A DNA stretch of 64,000 nt. Source: Sphingopyxis alaskensis RB2256 (lineage in GTDB: Bacteria > Pseudomonadota > Alphaproteobacteria > Sphingomonadales > Sphingomonadaceae). The notes beneath the pieces are model-generated. The model was not told the DNA's origin, searched no databases, and saw only the letters and a program-made list of their open reading frames with translations. This document shows positions 34,915 to 46,947 of the stretch, one piece after another (positions within the stretch are counted from its first letter, which is position 1; every line of letters begins with the position of its first letter). The DNA is taken from NCBI RefSeq assembly GCF_000013985.1, contig NC_008048.1, positions 1 to 64,000 on the forward strand. The letters run 5' to 3'. The translations under genes and the position numbers were made by a program.

Positions 34915-35978
34915 CATCGTCATTGGCCAGCAGCGCGCGCGACGCGCTGAAAGAGGCGGCGAAGCAGCGCATCCTCATCAAGGATGGGCCCTTCGGTACC
35001 GCCTTTCAGCATCGCAACGCCTATGTCGGCGTCGACGGGGCCGAACACGGCCTGTCGATCGATCCGCGCGGCAACGGCGATTATCTCAACCTGGCGCGGC
35101 CCGATATCGTTGCGGACATCATGCGCGACTATCTTGTCGCGGGCGCCGATATTATCGCAACCAACACCTTCAGCGCGAATCGCATCAGCCAGGCCGATTA
35201 TGGCGCCGAGCATCTGGTGGCCGGGATCAATCTGGCCAGTGCGCGCCTCGCCCGCCGCGAGGCCGATGCGATGCAGCAAAAGGACGGCCGTCGCCGCTTC
35301 GTCGCTGGCGCGGTCGGGCCGACGAACAAGACGCTGTCGCTGTCGCCCGACGTCAACAATCCGGGTTTTCGCGAGATCGACTTCGACGAATTGAAGGACG
35401 TCTATCTGGAACAGGTGGTCGCGCTGGCCGAAGGCGGCGCCGATTTCATCCTGATCGAGACCATCTTCGACACGCTGAATGCGAAAGCCGGGATCGCCGC
35501 GACGCTGGAAGCCGAAGCGGCGTTGGGGCGCGAACTGCCGCTGATGATCTCGATGACCCTGACCGACCTGTCGGGCCGCAATCTGTCGGGGCACACGGTC
35601 GAGGCCTTCTGGTATGCGGTGCGTCATGCAAAACCGATGACGATCGGGCTCAATTGCTCGTTCGGCGCGGCGCAGCTGCGCCCGCATGTTAAGGTTCTGT
35701 CGGACATCGCCGATGCGCTGGTGATGGTCTATCCCAATGCGGGCTTGCCGAACGAGCTTGGCGAATATGACGAGCTGCCCGAGACGACAGCCGAACTCGT
35801 CCGCGAATGGGCCGAGCATGGGCAGGTCAATATCCTCGGCGGCTGCTGCGGTTCGACGCCCGACCATATCGCGGCGATGGCGAAGGCGGTCGAGGGGCTG
35901 GCGCCGCGCCAGGTGCCCGAGGTGCCGGTGCGGACGCGGCTGGCGGGGCTGGAGCCATTCACGATGGCGGCCGCCTAG
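34911..35978 (+). CDS. metH: Methionine synthase, homocysteine-binding module (split MetH, part 1)
   Basis: A 355-residue protein equal to the N-terminal homocysteine S-methyltransferase domain of MetH. It has [41 protein letters not shown] and the zinc-binding Cys sites: GLNCSFGA and the CysCys pair in [17 protein letters not shown] 34911 overlaps the metF stop. The remaining MetH domains are in the next gene, so the enzyme is made as two chains, as in many alphaproteobacteria. Confidence 0.95.
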   Translation: MTSSLASSARDALKEAAKQRILIKDGPFGTAFQHRNAYVGVDGAEHGLSIDPRGNGDYLNLARPDIVADIMRDYLVAGADIIATNTFSANRISQADYGAEHLVAGINLASARLARREADAMQQKDGRRRFVAGAVGPTNKTLSLSPDVNNPGFREIDFDELKDVYLEQVVALAEGGADFILIETIFDTLNAKAGIAATLEAEAALGRELPLMISMTLTDLSGRNLSGHTVEAFWYAVRHAKPMTIGLNCSFGAAQLRPHVKVLSDIADALVMVYPNAGLPNELGEYDELPETTAELVREWAEHGQVNILGGCCGSTPDHIAAMAKAVEGLAPRQVPEVPVRTRLAGLEPFTMAAA

Positions 35979-36098
35979 TCCCCCTCCCGCTTGCGGGAGG
36001 GGTTAGGGGAGGGGCTGTCCCTGTCCGACGGCGCCGCCCGAGATTTGAAACAGACCCTCCCCCGACCCCTCCCGCAAGCGGGAGGGGAGAAGAGAGCC
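35979..36098. repeat. Palindromic repeat block between the two metH genes
   Basis: CCCCTCCCGCTTGCGGGAGG (about 35981-36000) and CCCTCCCGCAAGCGGGAGGG (near 36066-36087) are two self-complementary repeats of one family in an otherwise gene-free 122-base gap. The second lies just before the ATG at 36101. Inside an operon they may lower expression of the downstream gene or protect the mRNA end. Confidence 0.75.
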
Positions 36099-36100
36099 CG

Positions 36101-38722
<2,622 letters not shown>

Positions 38723-38747
38723 GGCGCTCTAGCCATTAATTCCGATC

Positions 38748-38780
38748 GGCGCGCCTGTCCGAAAGCGAGACAGGCGTGCC
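38748..38780 (+). terminator. Hairpin after metH, probable terminator
   Basis: A 12-bp stem (38748-38759 against 38769-38780, one G-U pair) with a 9-base loop lies 26 bases after the metH stop. The following bases GTTAAC are not a T-run, so termination may be inefficient or Rho-assisted. Confidence 0.55.
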
Positions 38781-38832
38781 GTTAACCAGCTTCGCGAACG
38801 ACCGCCGTGCCGAAGGGCGCTATACGGCACGC

Positions 38833-39786
38833 ATGATCCGATCGCTCCTTCGTCGGCCGCTGCTGCCGCTGCTCGCTCTTCCATTGCTGCTCGCACCGGC
38901 GCCGTTGCCTGCGCAAAGTGGCGGCGCGCCCTATCACGTCGATGGTCGTGGTTTTACGCGCCTTCAGGACGCCGTCGATGCGATCGGCGAGGGCGAGGGG
39001 ACGATCCGCATCGCGGCCGGCTATCATCGCGACTGCGCCGTACAGACCGCGGGCCGCATCGCCTTTGTCGCGTCCGAACCCGGACGCGCGATCTTCGATG
39101 GCGTGACGTGCGAGGGCAAGGCGGCGCTGGTGCTGCGGGGGCAGGGCGCGCGCGTCGACGGCCTTGTGTTCCAGAATATGCGCGTCCCCGACGGCAATGG
39201 TGCGGGCATCCGGCTGGAGACGAGCGACCTTGACGTCGTGAACGCGATGTTCCGCAACAGCGAACAGGGCATTTTGACCGCCGACGATCCCGAGGCGGCG
39301 TTGACCATCGACCGCTCGACCTTTTCGCGGCTCGGCCGCTGCGATCGCGGCCTCAGCTGCGCGCACAGCGTCTACACCGGCCTCTATGGCCGCGTGACCG
39401 TCACCCGCGCCCGCTTTGAAAAGGGCAGCGGCGGCCATTATCTGAAAACGCGCGCGGCCCGCGTCGATGTGAGCGACAACAGCTTCGACGACACGCAGGG
39501 CACCGGCACCAATTATATGATCGACCTGCCATCCGGTTCGACCGGGCGGATTATAGGCAATCTGTTCGTGCAGGGGCGCGACAAGGAAAATTATTCGGCC
39601 TTCATCGCGGTCGCGGCCGAAGAGCGCAAGAATCCGTCGCGCGGCCTCGTCATCGAAGGCAATCGCGCCAGCCTGCCCGCGGGGATGGGCCGCCGATCGG
39701 TGTTTGTCGCCGACTGGAGCGGCGAGGCGCTGGCGATCGGCGCGAACGAGCTGGGCGCGGGGCTGGCGCGTTTCGAAAAGCGGTAG
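38833..39786 (+). CDS. Secreted right-handed beta-helix protein
   Basis: The 317-residue protein starts at ATG 38833 (MIRSLLRRPLLPLLALPLLLAPAPLPAQ, a clear signal peptide). The mature part consists of short beta-coil repeats such as AALVLRGQGARVDGLVFQNMRV, NGAGIRLETSDLDVVNAMFRNSEQGI and ARVDVSDNSFDDTQGTG, as in the parallel beta-helix (pectate-lyase-fold/NosD-like) families. It could bind or cleave polysaccharide; no catalytic set is recognised. It is convergent with the YbjN gene, 2 bases apart. Confidence 0.75.
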   Translation: MIRSLLRRPLLPLLALPLLLAPAPLPAQSGGAPYHVDGRGFTRLQDAVDAIGEGEGTIRIAAGYHRDCAVQTAGRIAFVASEPGRAIFDGVTCEGKAALVLRGQGARVDGLVFQNMRVPDGNGAGIRLETSDLDVVNAMFRNSEQGILTADDPEAALTIDRSTFSRLGRCDRGLSCAHSVYTGLYGRVTVTRARFEKGSGGHYLKTRAARVDVSDNSFDDTQGTGTNYMIDLPSGSTGRIIGNLFVQGRDKENYSAFIAVAAEERKNPSRGLVIEGNRASLPAGMGRRSVFVADWSGEALAIGANELGAGLARFEKR

Positions 39787-39788
39787 GC

Positions 39789-40295
39789 TTATGCCTCGCC
39801 GCGCGTTTCGATCAGCGAGGCGGCGAGCGCTTCTGCGGGGGTCTTGCCGCCCCACAGCACGAACTGAAACACCGGATAAAAGCGTTCGCATTCGTCGATA
39901 GCGCTTTCGACCAGCGTTTCGGTGAGGTCGAGTGGCAGCGCAGCATCGGCGCCGAGCAGCATCCCGTGGCGATAGAGGATGGTGCCGCTGTTCGACCACA
40001 GCTCGAAATGGCCGAGCCACAATTGCTCGTTGATCATCGCCAGCGCCTCGTGCGCGACGGCGCGCTTGTCGTCGGCCACGCGGATGTCGGGAAAGGCGAG
40101 GAGCTGGATCACCCCATCGTCGGCGCGCCACACCGCGCGCAGTTCGTATGTCGTCCAGCTGCCCTGCGCGGTCGCGACAATCTCGTCCTCGCCGACCATC
40201 TCGTGCGGCCAGTCGTGCGCGGCGAAATAGGAGGCGAGCATATCCATCGGCGCCGCGTCCTGACCGTCATCATCTTCGTAAATATCGTCACTCAT
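39789..40295 (-). CDS. YbjN-domain protein
   Basis: The 168-residue acidic protein has an N-terminus rich in Asp and Glu (MSDDIYEDDDGQDAAPMDML) and the YbjN/sensory-transduction-regulator fold seen in many alphaproteobacteria: YFAAHDWPHEMVGEDEIVATAQGSWTTYELRAVWRADDGVIQLLAFPDIRV, then INEQLWLGHFELWSNSGTILYRHGMLL. It resembles the type III secretion-chaperone-like fold. The cellular role is unclear. Confidence 0.85.
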   Translation of the reverse strand: MSDDIYEDDDGQDAAPMDMLASYFAAHDWPHEMVGEDEIVATAQGSWTTYELRAVWRADDGVIQLLAFPDIRVADDKRAVAHEALAMINEQLWLGHFELWSNSGTILYRHGMLLGADAALPLDLTETLVESAIDECERFYPVFQFVLWGGKTPAEALAASLIETRGEA

Positions 40296-40345
40296 AGGCG
40301 CGCTTTAGCGAGTGTTTGGTCGGGTGGCGAGTCATCGACGCAAAA

Positions 40346-40435
40346 CGTCGCCCCCGCGCAGGCGGGGGCCGCCATCGGCCTTTTCCTGCGCCGCCAAGTA
40401 AACCGACAGCGGCCCCCGCCTGCGCGGGGGCGACG
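40346..40435. repeat. Pair of perfect 27-bp inverted repeats
   Basis: 40346-40372 and 40409-40435 are exact reverse complements, each itself palindromic around GCGCAGGCGGGGG, with a 36-base spacer. This is the GC-rich intergenic repeat found in many copies in sphingomonad genomes. It may terminate the flanking minus-strand genes. Confidence 0.75.
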
Positions 40436-40436
40436 A

Positions 40437-40757
40437 TTACGCCTTGGGTGCTGCTTTCGGCTTCGCGGCAGGCTTCGTCGCGGACTTGGTCGCAGCGGCA
40501 GGCTTGGCAGCAGCCTTCGCCGCGCCCTCCAGCTTGTCGAGCCGCGCTTTCAGCGCTTCGGCTTCGGCGCGCGCGGTGGCCGCCATCTGCTTCACCGCCT
40601 CGAACTCCTCGCGGCTGACGAAATCCATGCGACCGACAAACTCCTTCGCGCGCTCGCGCATCGCGGCTTCGGCTTCGCGTCCGGCGCCCGCCACCGTCCC
40701 GGCAATGCCGTTCACCATCTTGGCGAGGTCGTCGAAAAAGCGGTTTTCGCTCTGCAT
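40437..40757 (-). CDS. ubiK: UbiK-like accessory factor (BMFP domain)
   Basis: The 106-residue protein starts MQSENRFFDDLAKMVNGIAGTVAGAGREAEAAMRERAKEFVGRMDFVSREEFEAVKQMAATARAEAEALKARLDKLE, the pattern of the membrane-fusogenic BMFP/UbiK family: an amphipathic helix followed by a trimeric coiled coil. In enterobacteria UbiK helps the ubiquinone-synthesis complex. The C-terminus is a disordered Lys/Ala/Pro tail (KPAAKPKAAPKA). The open frame extends upstream to 41036, but only ATG 40757 fits the family. Confidence 0.85.
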   Translation of the reverse strand: MQSENRFFDDLAKMVNGIAGTVAGAGREAEAAMRERAKEFVGRMDFVSREEFEAVKQMAATARAEAEALKARLDKLEGAAKAAAKPAAATKSATKPAAKPKAAPKA

Positions 40758-40792
40758 CTCTGATATTCCTTCGTCGGGGACACCCCTTGCCT

Positions 40793-41344
40793 TTAGCCTA
40801 TCTGGGTGGTCGCGGCGGCGGGGACAAGGGTTTCGGCGCCGGGATTGCGCTGGTCGATCTGGAAATTGAGGATCGCGGCAAAGCTCAGCCACGCCATATA
40901 CGGCACCAGCAGCCACGCCGCGGCCTTGCGGATCGGCGCAAAGGCAAAGGCGGTGGCAATCGACACCATCAGGATGAAGATGATGAGATAGAGCGCGTTC
41001 GTCACCTGATGCTGGCCGAAAAAGAGCGGCGACCATGCGAAATTGGCGATCAGCTGGACGAAGAAGAGCAGCAGCGCAAAGCCGCGCCCCTTTGCACCGC
41101 GCGCGTGGAGAATCATCGCGAGCGACAGGCCGAGCATGATGTACAGGATCGGCCAGACGATGCCGAACACCCAGCCCGGCGGGGTGATCGCCGGCAGGTC
41201 GAGCGCGGCGAACCAGCGATTGTCATAACCGCTGTTCGAAAGGATGCCCATCAGGCTGCCGATGAGGACGATGGCGGGAACGGTGACGAGCGCCCAGCGG
41301 AGGTAGGACATGCGAAGCTGGCCCGGCGTTGCGATTTCGGTCAT
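40793..41344 (-). CDS. tspO: TspO/MBR family tryptophan-rich sensory protein
   Basis: The 183-residue integral membrane protein has five helices and the conserved TspO features: PPGWVFGIVWPILYIMLGLSLAMI, FVQLIANFAWSPLFFGQHQ and AAAWLLVPYMAWLSFAAILNFQI. TspO binds porphyrins and steroids and is linked to tetrapyrrole and oxygen control. The start is taken as ATG 41344, with a G-rich site before it; GTG 41362 is an alternative. Confidence 0.92.
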   Translation of the reverse strand: MTEIATPGQLRMSYLRWALVTVPAIVLIGSLMGILSNSGYDNRWFAALDLPAITPPGWVFGIVWPILYIMLGLSLAMILHARGAKGRGFALLLFFVQLIANFAWSPLFFGQHQVTNALYLIIFILMVSIATAFAFAPIRKAAAWLLVPYMAWLSFAAILNFQIDQRNPGAETLVPAAATTQIG

Positions 41345-41405
41345 GTCGGCAATATCCCCCACCGGCGAATCCGTTGCATGTGTCTCGCGATTGTGCGGCG
41401 CAGCG

Positions 41406-42146
41406 TCAACCCGCTCGCTTGATCGCCGCGATCAGGAACTCGACATTGCCTTCGGGGCCGGTGATCGGGCTTTCGACCAGATCGACCACGTCCCAGCCTT
41501 TGCCGGTAAGCCAAGCGCGCACGTCGGCGCAAACACGCGCATGAACGGCAACGTCGCGCACGACGCCTTTCTTGCCGACCTCATGGCGTTCGGCCTCGAA
41601 CTGCGGCTTGATCAGCGCGACGAGACGCGCTCCGGGCCCGGTGAAAGACATCGGCACCGGCAGCACCTTCGACAGCGCGATGAAGCTGGCGTCGCAGACG
41701 ACAAGGCTGACGGGTTCCGGAATATGCTTCGCGGTCAGGATGCGCGCGCTCGTCTGTTCGTGGACGATGACGCGATCGTCCTGCCGCAATTTCCACGCGA
41801 GCTGGTTGGTGCCCGAATCGACCGCATAAACGCGCGCCGCGCCGCGGCTCAGCAGCACGTCGGTGAAACCGCCGGTCGATGATCCGACGTCGATCGCGAC
41901 CGCGCCGGTGACGTCCCAGCCCAGATGGGAGAGGGCATGGTCGAGCTTGATCCCGCCGCGCGACACCCACGGATGGTCGCGGCCCTTCACGCTCAGCGCG
42001 GCATCGGCGGCGATCTGCTGCCCCGCCTTGTCGATCTTGCGGTCGCCGACGAAGGCCAGTCCCGCGAGGATCAGCGCCTGCGCGCGCGTCCGGCTTTCGG
42101 CCAGGCCGCGGTCAACGAGCAGCTGGTCGGCGCGGACCTTCGCCAT
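41406..42146 (-). CDS. tlyA: TlyA-family rRNA methyltransferase
   Basis: The 246-residue protein starts with an S4 RNA-binding domain (VRADQLLVDRGLAESRTRAQALILAGLAFVGDRKIDKAGQQI, residues about 4-45) and continues with an FtsJ-like methyltransferase domain containing AIDVGSSTGGFTDVLLSRGAARVYAVDSG (SAM site) and LIKPQFEAERHEVGKKG. TlyA methylates ribosomal 16S and 23S rRNA on ribose 2'-O; the old name haemolysin is misleading. ATG 42146 has GGGAGAA upstream. Confidence 0.93.
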   Translation of the reverse strand: MAKVRADQLLVDRGLAESRTRAQALILAGLAFVGDRKIDKAGQQIAADAALSVKGRDHPWVSRGGIKLDHALSHLGWDVTGAVAIDVGSSTGGFTDVLLSRGAARVYAVDSGTNQLAWKLRQDDRVIVHEQTSARILTAKHIPEPVSLVVCDASFIALSKVLPVPMSFTGPGARLVALIKPQFEAERHEVGKKGVVRDVAVHARVCADVRAWLTGKGWDVVDLVESPITGPEGNVEFLIAAIKRAG

Positions 42147-42158
42147 CACATTTCTCCC

Positions 42159-42250
42159 GTCATTGCGAGGAGCGAAGCGACGAAGCAATCTCCAGCTATC
42201 GGCAAGGCAGGGCGATAGCGGGAGATTGCTTCGCTGCGCTCGCAATGACG
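42159..42250. repeat. Dispersed inverted repeat (REP-like)
   Basis: The left arm CGTCATTGCGAGGAGCGAAG continues to CGAAGCAATCTCC (42159-42192), and the right arm (42221-42250) contains GGAGATTGCTTCG and CGCAATGACG, its near complement. The spacer is about 28 bases. The ATTGCGAG...AAGCAATCTCC motif is a frequent repeat of this bacterial group. Confidence 0.75.
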
Positions 42251-42261
42251 ACCAAGGGCGA

Positions 42262-44328
42262 TCACTTGGCCCCAACCTTATCGATCAGCATTCCCGGCGT
42301 CAGGATCTGCGGCAAAATCTCGGGTTTATCCGCGCCCGGCGCATACCAGAGGTAGAGCGGCACGCTGTTGCGGCCGTGCTCGGCCAGCGTGCGCGTGATG
42401 ACCGGATCGCCGTTCGTCCAGTCGCCGACCAGCGTGACGACCCCCGCCTTGTCGAACGCTGCCTGCACAGCTGCGCGGTTGATCGCGCCCGCCTCGTTCG
42501 CTTTACACGACAGGCACCAGTCGGCGGTGAAATAGACAAAGACCGGTTTGCCCGACGCGCGCGCCTTGGCGAGTGCATCGGGGGAGAAGGTTGAGCCGCT
42601 CCCCTCGGCGGTGCGTTCGGCCCTCGCCACCTCGGCGACCGTGGCGCCAAGGCTGACGGTAAAGAGCAGACCGGACGCAATCAGCAGCCACGATCGCCGG
42701 TCGCCGCGCTGGATCGCGCCATAGTGGGTGAGCAGCACGAGCGCCATGGCGACCGCGACCGCCGGCCAGATAAGCTGGTCACCGTTGCCGAGCTGGCGCC
42801 AGAGGAGCCAGACCAGCGCGAGCGTCGTCAGTCCCATCGGCAGCGCCATCCAGCGGCGAAACCTGCTCATCCACGGCCCCGGCTTGGGCAGGCGATTCCG
42901 GAGCGCGGGGACAAAGCCGATCGCGAGGAAGGGCAAGGCAAGCCCCAGTCCGAGCCCGCCGAAAACCGGCAGCGCGGCCCATGCGGGCAGCGCCAGGGTC
43001 GCGCCGAGCGCCGCGCCGAGCAGTGGCCCGCTGCACGGTGTTGCGACAAAGGCGGCGAGCGCGCCGGTCCAGAAACCGCCCGCTGCGCCGCCCTGATCCG
43101 CAAGCGCCTGACCGCCGCTGAACGAGGGCAGTTCGTAGAAACCAAGCAAATTGAGCGTGATCGCGAGTGCAAGGAGCAACAGCGCGAGCACGCTCACCGG
43201 ATGCTGAAGCTGGAATGCCCAGCCGACCTGCTCGCCCGCCGCGCGCAGCGCGAGCAAGGCGCCGCCGAGCAGCAGGGCGGTGAGGATGGCGCCGGCGGTA
43301 TAGGCCAGCGCCTCGATTCTTGCTGTCCGCGCGTCGCCGCCCGACCGCGCAAGGCTTAGCGCCTTCAGACTCAGAATCGGAAAGACGCAGGGCATCAGGT
43401 TGAGGATCAATCCGCCAAGAATTGCGCCGCCGAACGCAGTCCAGAACAGCCCCATGTTTATGCCCGCCGCGTCCGTCGCAACGGGTTCGCCCGCGGCGGG
43501 CACCGGGCCCGGCACGAGCCTCAGCGACAGGCCGCGTCCCTCGCCGGTCCTGAGCAATGCCGTCACCGGCCCTTCGCGGGCCCCCTTGGCGGACGTCTCG
43601 ACAATGATGTGGTCGCCGCGGCGGCTGAAACGCTGCGGCGCGGCATAGTCGATGACATCCTGCGTTTCGACGAACAGATGCGGCGCGTCGATCGCGACGC
43701 TGGCGGGAAGCGGAATGGCGAAACGCACGCTGCCGCCGCGGCGCTCCCAGCGACCCGCGCGGTCGAGCGGCTGGGGCAGCAGGGCGCGCCAGCCGTCGAA
43801 GCGCGCGCGCGCTCCGGCGGGAATCGTCCCGTCGCCCGCGGTCAGCTCGACCGAGATCACCGCGCGTTCGGGAACGCACACCTTGTCGGTGCAGGCCAGC
43901 CAGTTGGCGACGCCCGACAGGGTGAGGTCGCTGCCCGGCGCGACCGACCGGTCGACGCGGAGTTCGGCGAGCAACGCATAGGGATGCTCATAGACATGGT
44001 TCATCATGCCGAAGAGAATCAGCGCGTCGGGCACAGGGTAGCGAAAGGGGGCGACGCTCACGCCGTCGGGCAGGTTCCACTCGACCGTCAGGCCGAACCC
44101 CGCGTCGCCGCCATTGACCCAATAGCCGTGCCAGGGCTTTTCGGGCGTCATCGTCAGCGCCAGCGTCGTCGTGCCACCGGGCGCGGGCATCGCCGATTCG
44201 GCGACCAGTCGCGGCGAGATGTGCGTCGCCTGCGCCCGCGCCGGACCGGCGGCCAGCAACAGGGCGGCGAGCAGGGCGGCCAGCGCCCGTCCGATGCGTG
44301 TCACAAAAGCCTCACTCGCCAATTTCAT
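42262..44328 (-). CDS. DsbD/ScsB-family protein-disulphide reductase
   Basis: The 688-residue protein has three modules: an N-terminal periplasmic beta domain after a signal peptide (IGRALAALLAALLLAAGPARAQ), an eight-helix membrane core with the redox cysteines in LMPCVFPILSLKALSLARSG and FVATPCSGPLLGAALGATLA, and a C-terminal thioredoxin-like domain with the active site ADWCLSCKANE. It transfers electrons from cytoplasmic thioredoxin to the periplasm. The N-terminal domain, with CTDKVCVPE, is like ScsB/DsbD alpha domains. The start is ATG 44328. Confidence 0.9.
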   Translation of the reverse strand: MKLASEAFVTRIGRALAALLAALLLAAGPARAQATHISPRLVAESAMPAPGGTTTLALTMTPEKPWHGYWVNGGDAGFGLTVEWNLPDGVSVAPFRYPVPDALILFGMMNHVYEHPYALLAELRVDRSVAPGSDLTLSGVANWLACTDKVCVPERAVISVELTAGDGTIPAGARARFDGWRALLPQPLDRAGRWERRGGSVRFAIPLPASVAIDAPHLFVETQDVIDYAAPQRFSRRGDHIIVETSAKGAREGPVTALLRTGEGRGLSLRLVPGPVPAAGEPVATDAAGINMGLFWTAFGGAILGGLILNLMPCVFPILSLKALSLARSGGDARTARIEALAYTAGAILTALLLGGALLALRAAGEQVGWAFQLQHPVSVLALLLLALAITLNLLGFYELPSFSGGQALADQGGAAGGFWTGALAAFVATPCSGPLLGAALGATLALPAWAALPVFGGLGLGLALPFLAIGFVPALRNRLPKPGPWMSRFRRWMALPMGLTTLALVWLLWRQLGNGDQLIWPAVAVAMALVLLTHYGAIQRGDRRSWLLIASGLLFTVSLGATVAEVARAERTAEGSGSTFSPDALAKARASGKPVFVYFTADWCLSCKANEAGAINRAAVQAAFDKAGVVTLVGDWTNGDPVITRTLAEHGRNSVPLYLWYAPGADKPEILPQILTPGMLIDKVGAK

Positions 44329-44413
44329 GCTCCGTCTGCGGCCGTTCGCCGTTCGAAGGCTTGCCATATAGGCGGCTTTCGTCGAGAGGACAGCCCGCGC
44401 TGACACCCGCCCG

Positions 44414-46099
44414 ATGGAGACGCCGCCCGTGAAGCTCAAATATCCGATCGCCGCCCTTGTGGGTGCGCTTTGCCTTGCCGGTGCCGGAACCACGGTCGCG
44501 CAGGAGGCGGCGCCCGCCGCGCGCCGCGCGACCGCCGCGATCCAGGCCCCCAAACTGCTCGTCGTGATCGCGGTCGACCAGCTGTCGGCCGATCTCTTCG
44601 CCGAATATCGTGGCCGCTTCCGCGGCGGTCTTGCGCGGCTCGCAACGGGGGTCGTCTTTCCCTCGGCCTATCAGGCGCACGGCGCGACCGAGACTTGCCC
44701 CGGCCATTCGACGATCCTGACCGGCAGCCACCCCGCGCGCACCGGCGTCGTCGCGAACAATTATTTCGACCTGTCGGTCGCGCGCGCCGACAAGCGCGTC
44801 TATTGCGCCGAGGACGAAACGGTGCCGGACACCAGTTCGGGCAGCGGCAAATATGCGCCGTCGGTCAAGCATCTGCTCGTCCCGACGCTCGGCGATCTGA
44901 TGAAGGCGCGCGATCCGCAGGCGCAGGTCGTGTCGGTCGCGGGCAAGGACCGCGCCGCGATCATGATGGGCGGGCACCGCGCCGACGAGACGCTGTGGCT
45001 CGCGCCCACCGGCCTCACCAGCTATCGCGGTAAGGCGCTGTCGCCGACTGCCGAGCGCGCGGCTACGGTGATCGCCGCGGCGATCAACCAGCCGCGCGGG
45101 CCGCTGACGCTGCCCGCCGAATGTGCGGCGCAGGATATTGCGATCCCGCTCGCGAACGGCGCGTCGGTCGGCACCGGGCGAATGGCGCGCGATGCGGGCG
45201 ATTTCCGCCGCTTCCTGGCCTCACCCGAAGCCGATGGCGCGGTGCTTGCGACCGCCGCCGCGCTGCGTCAGGCGCGCCGGATGGGCCAAGGCAGCGGCAC
45301 CGACCTGCTGATCATCGGCCTGTCGGCGACCGATTATGTCGGGCACGGCACGGGGACCGAGGGCAGCGAAATGTGCCTGCAACTCGCTGGCCTCGACCGC
45401 GAGCTTGGCGATTTTCTTGCGCGGCTCGATGCGACCGGGATGAACTATGCCGTCGTGCTGACCGCCGATCATGGCGGGCACGACCTCCCCGAACGCAACC
45501 GCCAGAATGCGTGGCCCGACGCGCAGCGCATCGACACGGCGCTGGACCCCGAGGCGCTGGGCAATGAGGTAGCCGAAAAGCTGGGCCTGCCGCAGCCTTT
45601 GCTCCATGGCGAGGGCGGCGACTATTATCTCTCGAAGGCCCTGACCGCTGCGCAGCGCAAAGCCGCGCTTGCCGAGATATTGCCGCGCCTGCGCGCGCAT
45701 CCGCAGGTCGAAATGGTCGCGACCCGCGACGAACTGGCGGCGCATCCCATCTCCAGACGCGCGCCCGATATGTGGAGCGTGATGGACCGGCTGCGCGCTT
45801 CCTTTCACCCCGACCGGTCGGGCGATTTCATCGTCGCGCTCAAGCCCCGCGTCACCCCGATCGCCGAACCGGGCGTGGGCTATGTCGCGACGCACGGATC
45901 GGTGTGGGATTATGACCGCCGCGTGCCGATGATCTTCTGGCGCAAGGACCTTGCCGGGTTCGAGCAGCCCAATGCCGTGATGACGGTCGACATCATGCCG
46001 ACGCTCGCGGCACTGATCGGCCTGCCGGTCGATGCGGGCGCCATCGATGGCCGCTGCCTCGACCTGGTTTCGGGTCCGGACAGCAGTTGCCAACAATAA
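44414..46099 (+). CDS. PafA/SPAP-type alkaline phosphatase
   Basis: The 561-residue periplasmic metallo-phosphatase has a signal peptide (KYPIAALVGALCLAGAGTTVAQ). The nucleophile region is GATETCPGHSTILTG, where the Thr before CPGH takes the role of Ser in E. coli PhoA, as in the Sphingomonas SPAP and PafA enzymes. Metal-ligand motifs are VIAVDQLSAD (Asp), SATDYVGHGTG and LTADHGGHD. It is broad-range, hydrolysing phosphomonoesters. It has no pho-type box that I can confirm. GTG at 44429 is an alternative start. Confidence 0.92.
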   Translation: METPPVKLKYPIAALVGALCLAGAGTTVAQEAAPAARRATAAIQAPKLLVVIAVDQLSADLFAEYRGRFRGGLARLATGVVFPSAYQAHGATETCPGHSTILTGSHPARTGVVANNYFDLSVARADKRVYCAEDETVPDTSSGSGKYAPSVKHLLVPTLGDLMKARDPQAQVVSVAGKDRAAIMMGGHRADETLWLAPTGLTSYRGKALSPTAERAATVIAAAINQPRGPLTLPAECAAQDIAIPLANGASVGTGRMARDAGDFRRFLASPEADGAVLATAAALRQARRMGQGSGTDLLIIGLSATDYVGHGTGTEGSEMCLQLAGLDRELGDFLARLDATGMNYAVVLTADHGGHDLPERNRQNAWPDAQRIDTALDPEALGNEVAEKLGLPQPLLHGEGGDYYLSKALTAAQRKAALAEILPRLRAHPQVEMVATRDELAAHPISRRAPDMWSVMDRLRASFHPDRSGDFIVALKPRVTPIAEPGVGYVATHGSVWDYDRRVPMIFWRKDLAGFEQPNAVMTVDIMPTLAALIGLPVDAGAIDGRCLDLVSGPDSSCQQ

Positions 46100-46116
46100 A
46101 TGAAGACCAGGGGATC

Positions 46117-46947
46117 ATGACGAAGAGATTGAAGGATTTTCAGGGCCGGATGCTGCTGGTCGGGTGCGGCAACATGGCCGGCGCGATGCTCGATCGCTGG
46201 CTGGCATCGGGGCTGGGCGCGGACCGCGTTGCGATCGTCGATCCGCTTGCCGCGCCGCGCGAGGGCGTCGTTCAGTTCGCGTCGCTTGCCGAATGGTGCG
46301 CCGCGGGCGGCGGCGCCGACTGGATCATGCTGGGCATGAAGCCGCAGCAGCTTGGCGAGGTGGCGGGCGACCTTGCCGACGTCGTCACCGGCGACACGCA
46401 CCTCCTCTCGATCCTCGCGGGCGTTTCGCTCGCCGACCTTGCCGCGCGCTTTCCGGCTGCAAAGGCGCAGGTGCGTATCCTGCCCAATCTCGCCGCGCGC
46501 ATCGGCGCGGGCGTGTCGGCGGTGGCGAGCAGCGGCGAGGCCGACATGGCGGCGGTCACCGCATTGCTCGACCCGCTCGGCACCATTGTCGCGCTGGCTG
46601 ACGATTCGACGATGGACCTCGTCACGGCCTTTACCGGAAGCGGTCCCGCGTTCGTGTTTCGCCTGATCGAATCCTATGCGGCGGCGGGCGAGCGGCTGGG
46701 GCTGTCGGCGGAGGACGCGCTCAAACTTGCCACCGCGACCTTCGGCGGCGCCACCGCGCTGCTCGCCGACAGCGGCGAAAAGCCCGGCACGCTCATCGCA
46801 CAGGTGGCGAGCAAGGGCGGCACCACACAGGCGGGGCTCGACGTGCTCGACAGCGACGGCCAGCTCGCCGCGCTGCTCACCAATGTCCTGCGCGCGGCGC
46901 GCGATCGCGGGCGCGAGCTTGCCGAGATCGCACGCGGCGAGGGCTGA
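46117..46947 (+). CDS. proC: Pyrroline-5-carboxylate reductase
   Basis: The 276-residue NADPH-dependent enzyme performs the last step of proline synthesis. The Rossmann motif is LLVGCGNMAGAMLDRW (about 12-27), followed by WIMLGMKPQQLGEVAGDL and the dimer-helix signature FTGSGPAFVFRLIESYAAAG, with VASKGGTTQAGLDVLD as the active-site helix. ATG 46117 follows AGGGG. It is 17 bases after the phosphatase gene. Its stop is one base before the IS-end relic at 46948. Confidence 0.95.
   Translation: MTKRLKDFQGRMLLVGCGNMAGAMLDRWLASGLGADRVAIVDPLAAPREGVVQFASLAEWCAAGGGADWIMLGMKPQQLGEVAGDLADVVTGDTHLLSILAGVSLADLAARFPAAKAQVRILPNLAARIGAGVSAVASSGEADMAAVTALLDPLGTIVALADDSTMDLVTAFTGSGPAFVFRLIESYAAAGERLGLSAEDALKLATATFGGATALLADSGEKPGTLIAQVASKGGTTQAGLDVLDSDGQLAALLTNVLRAARDRGRELAEIARGEG

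Noticed and set aside
42159..42250. Considered as a CRISPR-like repeat pair
   Set aside because: Only two inverted arms, no direct repeats with regular spacers and no cas genes in the window.
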